Assembly (NCBI RefSeq): GCF_037042905.1
Contig: NC_087259.1
Span: 23,980,501-24,044,500 of the forward strand
DNA length: 64,000 nucleotides
From: Lytechinus pictus
Taxonomy: Eukaryota; Echinodermata; Echinoidea; Temnopleuroida; Toxopneustidae
Direction: 5' to 3'
Under the pieces are notes generated by a model. That model was not told where the DNA came from. It saw nothing but the letters and a program-made list of their open reading frames with translations, and searched no databases. Within the stretch, counting starts at the first letter, position 1; each line of letters opens with the position of its first letter. Position numbers and translations under genes: made by a program. Positions 12,901 through 24,900 of this stretch are shown in pieces.

Positions 12901-15900
12901 ATTGATACCGGTCAAATAGTAATTATGTTTCAAACAAATTAACGAGACTATTTTAATAAACCAGCTGTCTATTTTTTTGTAATCATTTCCCGTTGAATCC
13001 AATTGTCAACTGCTTATGGGAGGGATAGGGGAGACCGGGGTTAGTTGGAACATGGGGTAAGTTGAAACATTGTAATTTTCTTTAACGTCTTAAAATAAAT
13101 TTCTGCAATACTGCCCTCGCTTTATTGTCATTATCAACAGCCATCCACCATATTACAGACAGCACCTGTGCAACAAGCCTGGTGAAATTAGAAAGGAATT
13201 TTTGTTTTTTGACCTGAGTAATTTTTTTCTCTTTCAGAAATGTTTTATTATCTCAGAGAAGTTTATAGATCAAGTTGGCCAGTTTGGGGGTATAATAGAG
13301 ACTTATACCAAGCTACAAAATGAGGTTATTAATATGCCATGGTAAAGTCCCTTTTTTGTGCTGTAAGCTTATAAACGTCAAATGGGCCTCCGGGGTTAGT
13401 TGGAACAAAATTGAAGGGGCTAGTTGGAACATGTTCCAACTTACCCCAAACATAATTATGAATAAAAACATTGGATATGAGAAAAAAATATATAAAGAAT
13501 TTCACACTCTTCTGAACATGTATTGTATACCATGCTTGTTTTGTTTATCAGTTAGGTCTGAGTGTGCATTTAAGGCCTATTGTAGGCCCCTAATGCAATA
13601 TTAACCCGTATTAAACTGGGGGGGGTCAATTTGAGGCCCCCCCTCAAGAAATTTTGTCACTACGCCGTCGCGCGAAATTTTTTGACTACACTGCTCGCTG
13701 ACTTTTTACTTTCAAGTCTTGCGCATCATTTGAGACCAAATTTGCGATGCCTGTGTGCGCGGTTTCGAAATTACGCAACATTTTGTACGTGCATGTTCGG
13801 ACCCAAAATTGCTCAAAAACGTGATTCCATGTACAAGGTCAATGCAAATTGTGTTTTTCAACCAAAAGTCATAAATGTATGATTATTTTTTACTTTTGTT
13901 GGTTCAAATAGATTTATTTTATGCTATTTCAGTCAGTCCGCAAGCCCTGAAAAAGTAGCTTCTTTTATCCAAGTGATATTCATGACAAGAGGGTTTTTGC
14001 ATAGTTAATGAGCTTGGTGCGAACCAAAACACCTCTTTTTATTCGGCCATTGCTGCTCTAAATATTGACCAAATTTCATGTTTTTGGTATCTTTGTAAAG
14101 AAGAAGAATCATTCTTTTAGGTCATGTGTTTGGATTTTTAAAAGAATGTTGTAATATAGGAAAAACTTTTGATCTAAAACATGAAACAAAATATTTTTTT
14201 TCATGCAACAAAAGTTGTTGTTTTCACACTTAATTTCTGTTTGGGCACAAATGATTTTTAAATCATGATAAAGCTGAAGATCTAAGCTTTAATATGATAT
14301 AATTTTTATAAGAAGATGTATTTTAGATGGGTCAGCAGCCAGCTTTTCATAGACCAAGTACATTTTGCAGCTCAAAAACAAGAATACTGCGCTCTGATTG
14401 GTCATAGACCACACACCCACGCAAATTCCAATGTTCCCCACACTGGGCCTCTGCAAGGTCACACTCACCATGTGGTAATCTCTTCAAATTACCCGCGCCT
14501 GTTTGTTTTGAAAACAGTATTCAGCCAATCAGAACTCTGGATTTTATGTTACTCAGAAATTTCAGAAATCTCGTCTTGCATCTTGATGGAAATAACTGGC
14601 TGCTGACCCATCTAAAAGATGCCACATATCAAGAGTGACATTGTAAGAAAGTATAGAGTTTGAGCTTTCTGATGATATAAATAATGTTGGTGCCTAAAAC
14701 ACAAAATGTTGCACAATTTGCAAGTGAAAACAGAGGACGAAAATTCTGTTTGATGCATCTTTTCAGGTAAAAAATTCACTTATTTATCAAAATATTTCAT
14801 TCAAAAGAAATGACCAATATAAAAGGGTAACATTTACTCTTGCCCATGGTACAAAAATAATCAATATTATTCAAGGAGAAAGTGGTTAAATTCTTTGAGA
14901 AAGAAAGTCTCACAATTCACGAGATTTTGCAGGGACATGAATTCAGCCACGAGAGGACTTGGATAAATCTTGCTCATTTGCTCATTAACACAGGGGCTTG
15001 TGGACTGACTGATTTATGATCGCAAACGAGTCCCGACAAAGTTCATCGGAAAAACAAAGGTTCAAAAAAACAAAAATTAACATTAAAAAAAACAAAAAAT
15101 ACATAAATTTTATTTTTTGCAATTTTTGGTGGATATTTGTTATAAATGTGAAAATTGATACTCTCACCAAAAATTAGCATTCTACTAGCTTAATAAATAG
15201 AGTTAAAGGCAAAAACATACAAAAAACAACAAATTTAGGGCAAATTTCATATGCTTATTTGCATAATTAATTAATGAAATACATATTAACAATTAATTTT
15301 TGTCTTATGAATTTGATGCAGAAGTACATGAAATTGCTGATAGTACATGTACACTTAATTGCATGTAAAATCAAACGCACCCAAATATGCGGAATTCTAC
15401 TACACAGTCTGCTTGCGTGAGTGGCTGTATAATAGAAAACATAAAGTTCAACAAATCCACACTTTAAAATTTTGAACTTGAATAAAATACTGTAAAGCAA
15501 ATAGGCTAAAACCATGTAATATTACAGGTTTAAGTAGTTTTAGTATAATTCTATAATTGACCATGCAGTGTTCCAACTTACCCCATACCATGTTCCAACT
15601 TACCCCGTATTGGGGTAAGTTGGAACGTTTGCGATGGTCTTGTTCAAGGTGGATTATTTCAGTAACCATAATAGAGTTAACAATTTTATGGGGTACATTT
15701 GAAGCCCTTAGATATATCAAGCTGATATATTGATTGTTTCTCGAATAAAATCTATTTGGATTTTACAGCCATTTTTGTCAAAAATGTTCCAACTAACCCC
15801 GGTCTCCCCTATTGCAAATTTTGCTATCAGTTGAAACAAGATAACATGTGGAATCTATTGTCCTCTAATAGTTAAATGTTTCAAGTACAACAAATTGTAG

Positions 15901-18900
15901 ACAATTGGTTTCAATTGGATCCAGTTAAATTTCGGTATGATGTAAATAAATTAACAGATATATAATTTAATAAACAAAATAATAGAAGAAAAGTCCAGGC
16001 CAATGGATTTCACTCTAACTTGTTTCATTTAAGAATTCAATCACAATTACCGGTAGTTTGAGTGAATTATTTTAGCTTTCTTTAACTTTTCTTGGATTGG
16101 TCAAATATTTTTTTATTCATTCCAAAGTCAAACATATTAAAAAAGGATCTACAAAGAGGATTATAAATAATAGAAATTAAAAAATGGAGAACATATTGGA
16201 ACAAAATAATTATTCCATAAACTGAAGACTCTAACAGTATTTGACATGAATGTACTTCAAAGTTTACTGCTGATGTTCAAATACATAAATAACATACTTC
16301 CACCTTCCTTCCACAATTTTTATACAATGAACACATCTATTCATTCATACTCTACACATACCTGTAACTCTTCAAATTTTCACTTACATCAACCCAAAAT
16401 TGCTTATTGCACAGAGATCCATAATACACCATGGTCCCGATTTACGATAAACCTTCCATATAATCAAGGTAAGTGCATAATTTCTTTTTTCCCCCTTTTA
16501 TTTGGGGTGCTATTACGACTTTATTCTACCCCATTTTGTAGAGTTCCCATGTCTGCCTAGTATTACACGGACGAGTCCCGGGGAGCGTTTCATCAACAGT
16601 TTTGTCCGACAAGTTGTCAGATCTGACAACTTTCCCTGATTCTGATTGGCTGAGAGGTGATGTTACTATGGTAACTGTCGGAAAAAACGGGACTTGTCAG
16701 ATAAAGTCCTTTCATGAAACGCTCCCCTGGGCTCCGTGACTCGTCCGCGTATATTAAAAAAAATGTCCAATGCTGATGTGCACTTTGGTCACAGTGCGCC
16801 AAATTGACGCCTGTTGCCATGGTTATCCACGCTATTTTATTTACGAGTCCACTGTTCTGAATTAATGAGTCCACTCTTCAAACAGTGGATTCATGAATAA
16901 AATAGCATATCTAATCATGGTAACAGGCGTCCATTTGGCGCACTGACAAAAGCGTGCATCAGCATTGGACATTTTTATACACGCGCCCGATACGTGCTAA
17001 ATTGAGCATAATTTATACAGGAAATCTGCATAAACCATGGATTCACCTGTGGGTTTTCAAAACCACCTTTGTGAATTTGGGCCACTGTGTCTGAATACCC
17101 AGACTAATCTGGACACCCGTCGCAGTGGGGATGACGTCACTCACAGCTCGTGTACGGTCAAAACAACCCTGCTCGATTGGCGAGTCAGATTCACAAACAA
17201 CTCACAACACTCAAAATTGAAGTTCATAATCGCTGGCTCTTATTAACCAAATTCAATGAAACTTTCACAAAATGTTCTCAAATGTACAATATCATTACTA
17301 ACCGAGTTTCATTAAGATCTGATGATTACGAGTGGGCAATTTCAAGCGAAGAAGCAGTATTATCTTAACTTGAGTTCTCTCCATCGCATGTCAGTAAGTG
17401 CAACTCCATGTTGTATATTTTCGATGTTTGCCGAAGATGTACGAAGCAACCACCAGAATTATTGACCAATCAAAATCAGCGGAATAAAGGAAGAAACTGG
17501 CTCGGTTTGGTCGAGCTATTCCAAATGCCGCTCTAGCACTTGGCCGAAAGGACAATCGGAGCAAAGTCATTTGAACTGTGTGTTAACGCCCAGCTGATCT
17601 GTCCGCACTTTCGCTTGGGCGACTGAAGTGAGTGACAAGTCCTTTCATGAAATGCTACCCTGATATCAGATTCAGACACGCTGAATAAGAAGGCGTTGAT
17701 GCAGTTTCGCACCGGCTAACCTGGCAATGTTATGAAACTAATTTCACCTCAAATTTTGTCAGAAGTTTTGTCAAACATCTATCTAATCGATCCTTGACCT
17801 GGCTGGGGAACGTTTCATGAAAGGACTTTTTGTTTTATCCGACAAGTCCCATTTTTTAAACCGACAGTTACCATAGTAACAGTGCCTCTCAGCCAATCAG
17901 AATCAAGGAAAGATGTCAGATCTGACAACTTGTTGGACAAAAATGTTGATGAAACGGTCCCCTGAATTTTAGGCATCGGTCGGACATCGTGGCACTTGGC
18001 CATCTCCGTAGATTTTATATTGACTAAAATTAATGATAAAAAGTTTGCAAACGCACAGGTGAGCTGCCAGTGGCAGATCTCTTGGTAAATTTCAGTCCAC
18101 ATCAAACTATGCTACAGCGATGGCTGATTGAGTGAGATCTGACTGAGAATTCAAAGGACAACATCGAGATCAGTTTCCCAGTCTGAAGCTTGATGTGGCT
18201 GAAATTCAGGTTAATGATCGATTAGATATCACACCAATATTCAGACAAAAATTGAGGTTAAAAATAATTTTCTAACCTCGTCAGATCAGCACAGTGCAAA
18301 ACTGCATTATTGCCAATAAGACTACGTTAGAGAAATTTGGCGTATGAATAGTGACCATACGTGGCTTCATAAAGGCTTGTAAGCGTAAATTATCGATTCA
18401 CCCGTGTCTATCACGCTTAGGGCTGAGCAGAGATTCATGAGAATGTTTAATTTTCTTCTAGGCCTAGATCTAGTTTAGACAAGTATGAGATCAAAATTTA
18501 AGCACAAGGCTAAGCCAACAAAGTCATAGATCTAGTCATAGAGTCGGGGATAAAGTCAAATTTATTATACATGTTCAAATACTGAGGTTGAACTGCCAAT
18601 ATGAATTGTTGCCAGATGAAAATATTGAAATGACCGTGTGGAAAGAAGTTAAAAGTGAAGCCTGAAGCATCCCAAATTTGCCCGTGAAAATATTCACCAA
18701 AGTAATTATCATAAAGCCTTGAAATTGCCCTTAATATATTTCAATCAAAATTTATTTAATTTGATAATTAAAATATGCATCAGTCATCATGTACTTTAGA
18801 GAACAAAGTATGTGATTTGACTAGTCCTCTAACTAAATTTGCTAGATATTTCTTACCTTTGGAACTGGAAGATGGAGTGTCTATGTTGGCTGTAAGTGCC

Positions 18901-21900
18901 GTTATATAACTTCGAAGAATAAACATGCATGTGCAAATGTCAGGGCATAGGGTTTGACCGCAAAGTTGGCATGAATTTAAGAGCATTTTGTTGAGAAAAT
19001 ACTGACAAACTTGGCTGATCTCTGTTGATGAATGCGCTATTTATATCTTCAACAACCATAAAAAAGAGGGCTTGATTTATGACATCAAAACAAAATTTTG
19101 GTAAACTTTGTATAATGAAATGGTTCTGCAATTTTTTGGTTATATTACATGTACCGGCCTCATGTATTTCCTTTGCTGGTTATTATTATTAATATTGTTT
19201 CTTTGTTATTACAATTTTTATTCTCATTATTATATTTCTTGCTGATATCTTTCTGTCTCTCCTTGTAGGCTTTCAATGATAATCATGCACCTTTGTCTCT
19301 GAAGTTCCAGCCTGACAATCCTTACTGTAAACCAGCGCGAGGTGTGGCCACCAGGTCTACCTCCCTGCTAGTGAAGGTCAAACACCGATATAGAAGGACT
19401 AGAGATGGTGATGATGAGGCTATTCCAGGAAGTGAGGAGTACTCTTCAGAGGTCCTGGGTGTGATTGGACAAAAATATGAATTTCCATGTAAGTGGGCTT
19501 CATCGAAGGGCTGGTAACCCTTATACTCCTGGGGTATTTTGATTCTTGTCAGTACCGGGAAGGGGGGGGAATCATGCCCTCCCCCATTAAGATCTCGGCC
19601 GTAGATTGCGCGATTATGACAAAAATTATCACGATGGTAGAGAATGACATAATTTACAGTGGCATTTTTTCACCTAATTCATGTACTTTATTCTATTTTA
19701 AATAAAATTACATGTAACTTATTCATGAAATCTTATTTTTTGTACTAATTCTTTTACATAAAGCTCCTAGAATCCTGATTTAGGTGAAAATATTCTTATG
19801 TATAGCACTCCTATTTAATTTAAAAGGAAAAAAAAACTCGGGTATCAAAATTGATTTTGATTATTTTTTTCAAATTTCTAATGTATTTCTTTGCACTTTG
19901 AACAATAGTAGATTGTGGCTTAACCCTAAGAGGCCTGGGGGGATTTTTCACGATAAATCCGCTGTGCGAAATTTTTCTACCTTGCCGCTCGCTGACTTTT
20001 TTACTTTTGAGACCAAATTTGCGATACGCGGTTACGAAATTACGCAACACTATGTAAGTGCATGTCAGACCCAAAACTGCTCAAAAACATGAATTCTTGT
20101 ACAAATCCAATGCAAATAGTGTATTAAACCAAAATTCATAAATGTATCATTATTTCTACTTTTACTGATTAAACTTCATTCATTTTGTCTTGTTTATGAT
20201 CAGAATTAAGTCTGCAACAATTTCCACCGAAAAAAAAATAAAAAACAAAAAGTCGAAAAACTAAGAAATACATAAGAAATTAAAAAAACAATAAAGAAAG
20301 AATAAAAGAAGAAAAAATATGCAATACCAAATTTTTTAAAAGTACATTTGATCAGGATCCTACAAAAAGTCTGTGAATAAAAAATTAGCAGTTTTCAGGC
20401 AGTATGATAGTTGATTAGAGCAAATGTTTTATGTCATGACTAAGTTAGCATAATTCATTAAATGAAAAACCATACAGCCTTTTAGATTATATCGCACACT
20501 ACCACTGTTCAAATTTTCGCGCCCCCCCCCCCCCCCCCTGTGAGATGGGTCCAAATAACCCAGCTCTTTTAGGGTTAAAATATTTTGCTTTTTTCCATTT
20601 TAATGACACTTGAAATATAGACCTTTGTGACTTTCAATATCTACCATACGATGGCAAGCCTGGTGGAGAAGCATCAAGCCTGATAGAAAAAGTACTGCCT
20701 TCTGCTGGTGAGGATATCAGTTACGTAGACAAAGACGTTCCCACCTTCATGCTTCCGGAAATCTTCTCAAAGTTTGACAAGCCCATTGAGTACAACTACA
20801 AGGTGGGCCAACAGCTTCGGACTGTTCGAGAACAGCAGGAGACGCCAGACTTTGGAGCAAAACTTATCCAGCACGGAAGGAACAAGAGGAACAACTTTGC
20901 CCATGTGATATCCACCATGGCTGATTTTGAGGTTCCAATGGAACCCCATCCAGTTGCTGTTGACAATCTGGAATCTCAGAAACCAGGAACAGCTACTGAG
21001 GAAATTAGGAAGGTGAGACAAGTTCATTCATACCATTTTAGTTTGGGAAATACTTTGCTACTTTCATCAATCACTTCATTTGTGACCAGCCCACCCCAAA
21101 CCAACTATAGGTAGCCCAAAATGAATTTTGATACTTTTTTTTAGTTCGGAAAATCACATCCTTAGCTTTAAAATAATATCTTGTCAAAATTCATCAATAA
21201 GAAACACAAGTACTTGATTGAATGCAGAAGAAAGCGAGAGCTTGAAAAAAAATCAAGGGAAAACAACATTTAAAGTTTGGGGTTCACTCAAGCATGAGAG
21301 TGGTTACTGTGCAATCTCAAACCAATCAGTTTGCAGTAAACTTGTGTCAAAGAAGCTCTTGTATCTTGTTTTCTATTAAATTATAATATACAACTTGAGA
21401 TTTTAACAGTATGAAGAAGAAGAATTACACTTTCAGGTTTTTTTTTAATTTTTTTTTTATTATTGCTTTTTGGAATATGAATTACTATTTTGTCTATTAA
21501 CAGAGAACCTTTGCTGGTGACCTATTGATGGTTTTGGGGTGGTTGGTCACAATTAAAGGAGAATGAAACTCTTGGAGCAAGTTAGCTTTTGTGAAAGCAG
21601 AAAAATCAAAGAATAAGATCAACAAAACTTTGAGTAAAATAGGACTAGTAATAAAAGAGTTATGAGCATTTGAATGTCGAGATCACTAATGCTATGGAGA
21701 TCCTCCCATTGGCAATGCGACCAAGATCTGTGATGTCACACACGTACAACTCTCCCATTTGGACACTGAAAATATACCCCAAAACATCTCTTTTTGCTCA
21801 TTCTAATCATATGACAAACGATTCATCAATGATATAATGTTGTGAAACCTCTGTACTTGTCATCTCATAAAGAGAACACCTCACCTTGTGATAGACTCTA

Positions 21901-24900
21901 TAAAAGTGGGAATATAAGTGAAATAAGTACTAAAGTAATGAGGGAGTTGTACGTGTGTGATATCACAGATCTTGGTCGCATTGCCGTTGGGAGGATCTAC
22001 ATGGCACTAGTGATCTCAATATTCGAATGCTCATAACTTTCTTATTATTCATTCAATCTTCCTCAAACTTTCAACAATATGTTTCTTTGATTTTTCTCTT
22101 TGATATGGATTCAGCTGGTTTCAAGGGTTTCATTCTCCTTTAAACTAAGTTAAAACACCAGGATATACATGTAGATTGCTTTTTTTGCATGTGTGTATCT
22201 TTTTGTTGCTTGCTTGCATGTCTTGTAAGATTCAAATGACGTATGCCACAATCCACTGCCCACTGTTATGTGTTAGTGATCCAAAGGCATGATTAACAAG
22301 TTTTTCAATGACATACAGGTGATCCAAGAGCAGAGTAGTGTGTTGTCAAATAACAAATGACACCTAAAATCTGTGTTAAAATAGGTGAACTGTAACAGCA
22401 GGGGGTGTTACACAAAGATTTAAGTATGACTTAGAGTCGCACTTAAATGCCTAGTTATGTGCGTTATAAATAGCATGATTGTGTGTTTCATATCATGTTT
22501 GCATCAATTGCAAACTTGGCATTTAAGTGCTACTCTTAAGTCATACTTTATAAATCTTTGTGAAACACCCCTCAGATTTTATGTTCAAAGCAGACAAAAA
22601 GTTTTTGATATTTTGTTGGCCATGAATCTATTCTAAGTAATGTTTTATTATAATTTCATTTTTGTGGATTTGATCATATTGAGTGATTGAATCATGGCAC
22701 AATACAACAATGGCGCCTTCATGTGTCAAGTAAAGTTAAACCATGTCTTTTCTGTACATTGAAGGAGCAATCAGTTGCAATATTTAATTTTTTGTTTCAT
22801 TTTAACAATAAAGCACAGATAAATAATGTGTTTGATGAACTCTTGCCAGTGCTGTCATCTTGTGCATTTATTTATATTTTTAAATGCTTTATCATTGTTG
22901 GGGTGTTAGTTAAAATCTTGTCTCTTAAAATGTAAAATTTGAGGGAATGTTAGAAAAGGCTGTAATTGCAATTGTGGCAAACTGGCAACCTCATATTGTC
23001 TGGAAGCAGTCTCTATATTTCTGCAGAGATCCCATGCTAGGCAAAAGAAGGCTGCTTGTCTCAAAACTCTAGATTCAAACTTTGGCTGACCTGTCCTGTT
23101 TTTGTCTCGCCTGCGTAGCGGAGCGAGACATAGGTATCACTATTTCCGGCGTCGTCGTCGTCAACAATTGTGTTGTACACCCAATAACTTTCTATAGCAT
23201 CGAGGTGGGATCACCAAATTTATACCAGAGGTCCATCTCCTGAAGGCACAGGTCAAGTTCGAATATGAGTCAAATTGGAATAAGGTCAAAGGTCAATGAA
23301 CTTTCCATGACTGGCACTGTGCGTGCTGTGTTGTACACAATAATAACTTTCTATATCTTCGAGGTGGGATCACCAAATTCATACCAGAGGTCCATCTCCT
23401 GAAGGCACAGGTCAAGTTCGAATATGAGTCGAATTTGAATAAGGTCAAAGGTCAATGAACTTTCCATGACTGGCACTGTGCTGTGTTGTACTCATAATAA
23501 CTTTCTATATCTTCGAGGTGGGATCACCAAATTCATACCAGAGGTCCATCTCCTGAAGGCACAGGTCAAGTTTGAATATGAGTCGAATTTGAATAAGGTC
23601 AAAGGTCAATGAACTTTCCATGACTGGCACTGTTCTGTGTTGTACACACAATAACTTTCTATAGCTTCGAGGTGAGATCGCAAAATTCATAACAGACGTC
23701 CATCTCTTGAAGGTACAGGTCAAGTTCGAATATGAGTAGAATTTGAATAAGGTCAAAGGTCAATGAACTTTCCATGACTGGCACTGTGCTGTGTTGTACA
23801 CACAATAACTTTCTATAGCTTCGAGGTGAGATCGCCAAATTCATAACAGAGGTCCATCTCTTGAAGGTGCAGGCCAAGTTCAAATGTGAGCCGAATTTGA
23901 ATAAGGTCAAAGGTCAATGAACTTTCCATGACTGGCACTGTGCTGTGCTGTACACACAATAACTTTCTATATCTTCGAGTTAGGATTGCCAAATTCATAC
24001 AAGAGGTCCATCTTTTGAAGGTGCAGGTCAAGTTCAAATGTGAGTTGAATTTGATTAAGGTCAAAGGTCAATGAACTTTCCATGACTGGCACTGTGCTGT
24101 GTTGTACACATAATAATTTTCTATATCTTCGAGGTGGGATCACCAAATTCATACCAGAGGTCCATCTCCTGAAGGCACAGGTCAAGTTCGAATATGAGTC
24201 GAATTTGAATAAGGTCAAAGGTCAATGAACTTTCCATGACTGGCACTGTGCTGTGTTGTACACACAATAACTTTCTATAGCTTCGAGGTGAGATCGCAAA
24301 ATTCATAACAGACGTCCATCTCTTGAAGGTACAGGTCAAGTTCGAATATGAGTAGAATTTGAATAAGGTCAAAGGTCAATGAACTTTCCATGACTGGCAC
24401 TGTGCTGTGTTGTACACACAATAACTTTCTATAGCTTCGAGGTGAGATCGCCAAATTCATAACAGAGGTCCATCTCTTGAAGGTGCAGGCCAAGTTCAAA
24501 TGTGAGCCGAATTTGAATAAGGTCAAAGGTCAATGAACTTTCCATGACTGGCACTGTGCTGTGCTGTACACACAATAACTTTCTATATCTTCGAGTTAGG
24601 ATTGCCAAATTCATACAAGAGGTCCATCTTTTGAAGGTGCAGGTCAAGTTCAAATGTGAGTTGAATTTGATTAAGGTCAAAGGTCAATGAACTTTCCATG
24701 ACTGGCACTGTGCTGTGTTGTACACATAATAATTTTCTATATCTTCGAGGTGGGATCACCAAATTCATACCAGAGGTCCATCTCCTGAAGGCACAGGTCA
24801 AGTTCGAATATGAGTCGAATTTGAATAAGGTCAAAGGTCAATGAACTTTCCATGACTGGCACTGTGCTGTGTTGTACACATAATAATTTTCTATATCTTC

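Larger units (their letters stand above)
13025..15812. mobile_element. 2.8-kb element with ATAGGGGAGACCGGGGTTAG ends
   Basis: The start ATAGGGGAGACCGGGGTTAG with TTGGAACATG is repeated inverted at the end (TGTTCCAACTAACCCCGGTCTCCCCTAT). Internal copies of GGGGTAAGTTGGAAC or its inverse occur near 13058, 13390-13450 and 15570-15630. No transposase was seen. Two other repeats (13620-13920 and 14321-14617) are nested inside. Confidence 0.65.
3998..19268 (+). other. GTF3C5: GTF3C5 intron 1 (15.3 kb, repeat-rich)
   Basis: No second gene was recognised in it. It holds several foldback elements, a Penelope-like fragment inside a hAT-like element (9514-11495), a 2.8-kb element with inverted ends (13025-15812), and G/C homopolymers. 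Stretches with nothing recognisable include about 4300-6100, 6400-7070, 7400-8200 and 18000-19268. Confidence 0.7.

Noticed and set aside
17037-17368. Two overlapping plus-strand frames starting MDSPVGF and MYGQNN
   Set aside because: No recognisable family, no splice context, and surrounded by MITEs; treated as chance frames.
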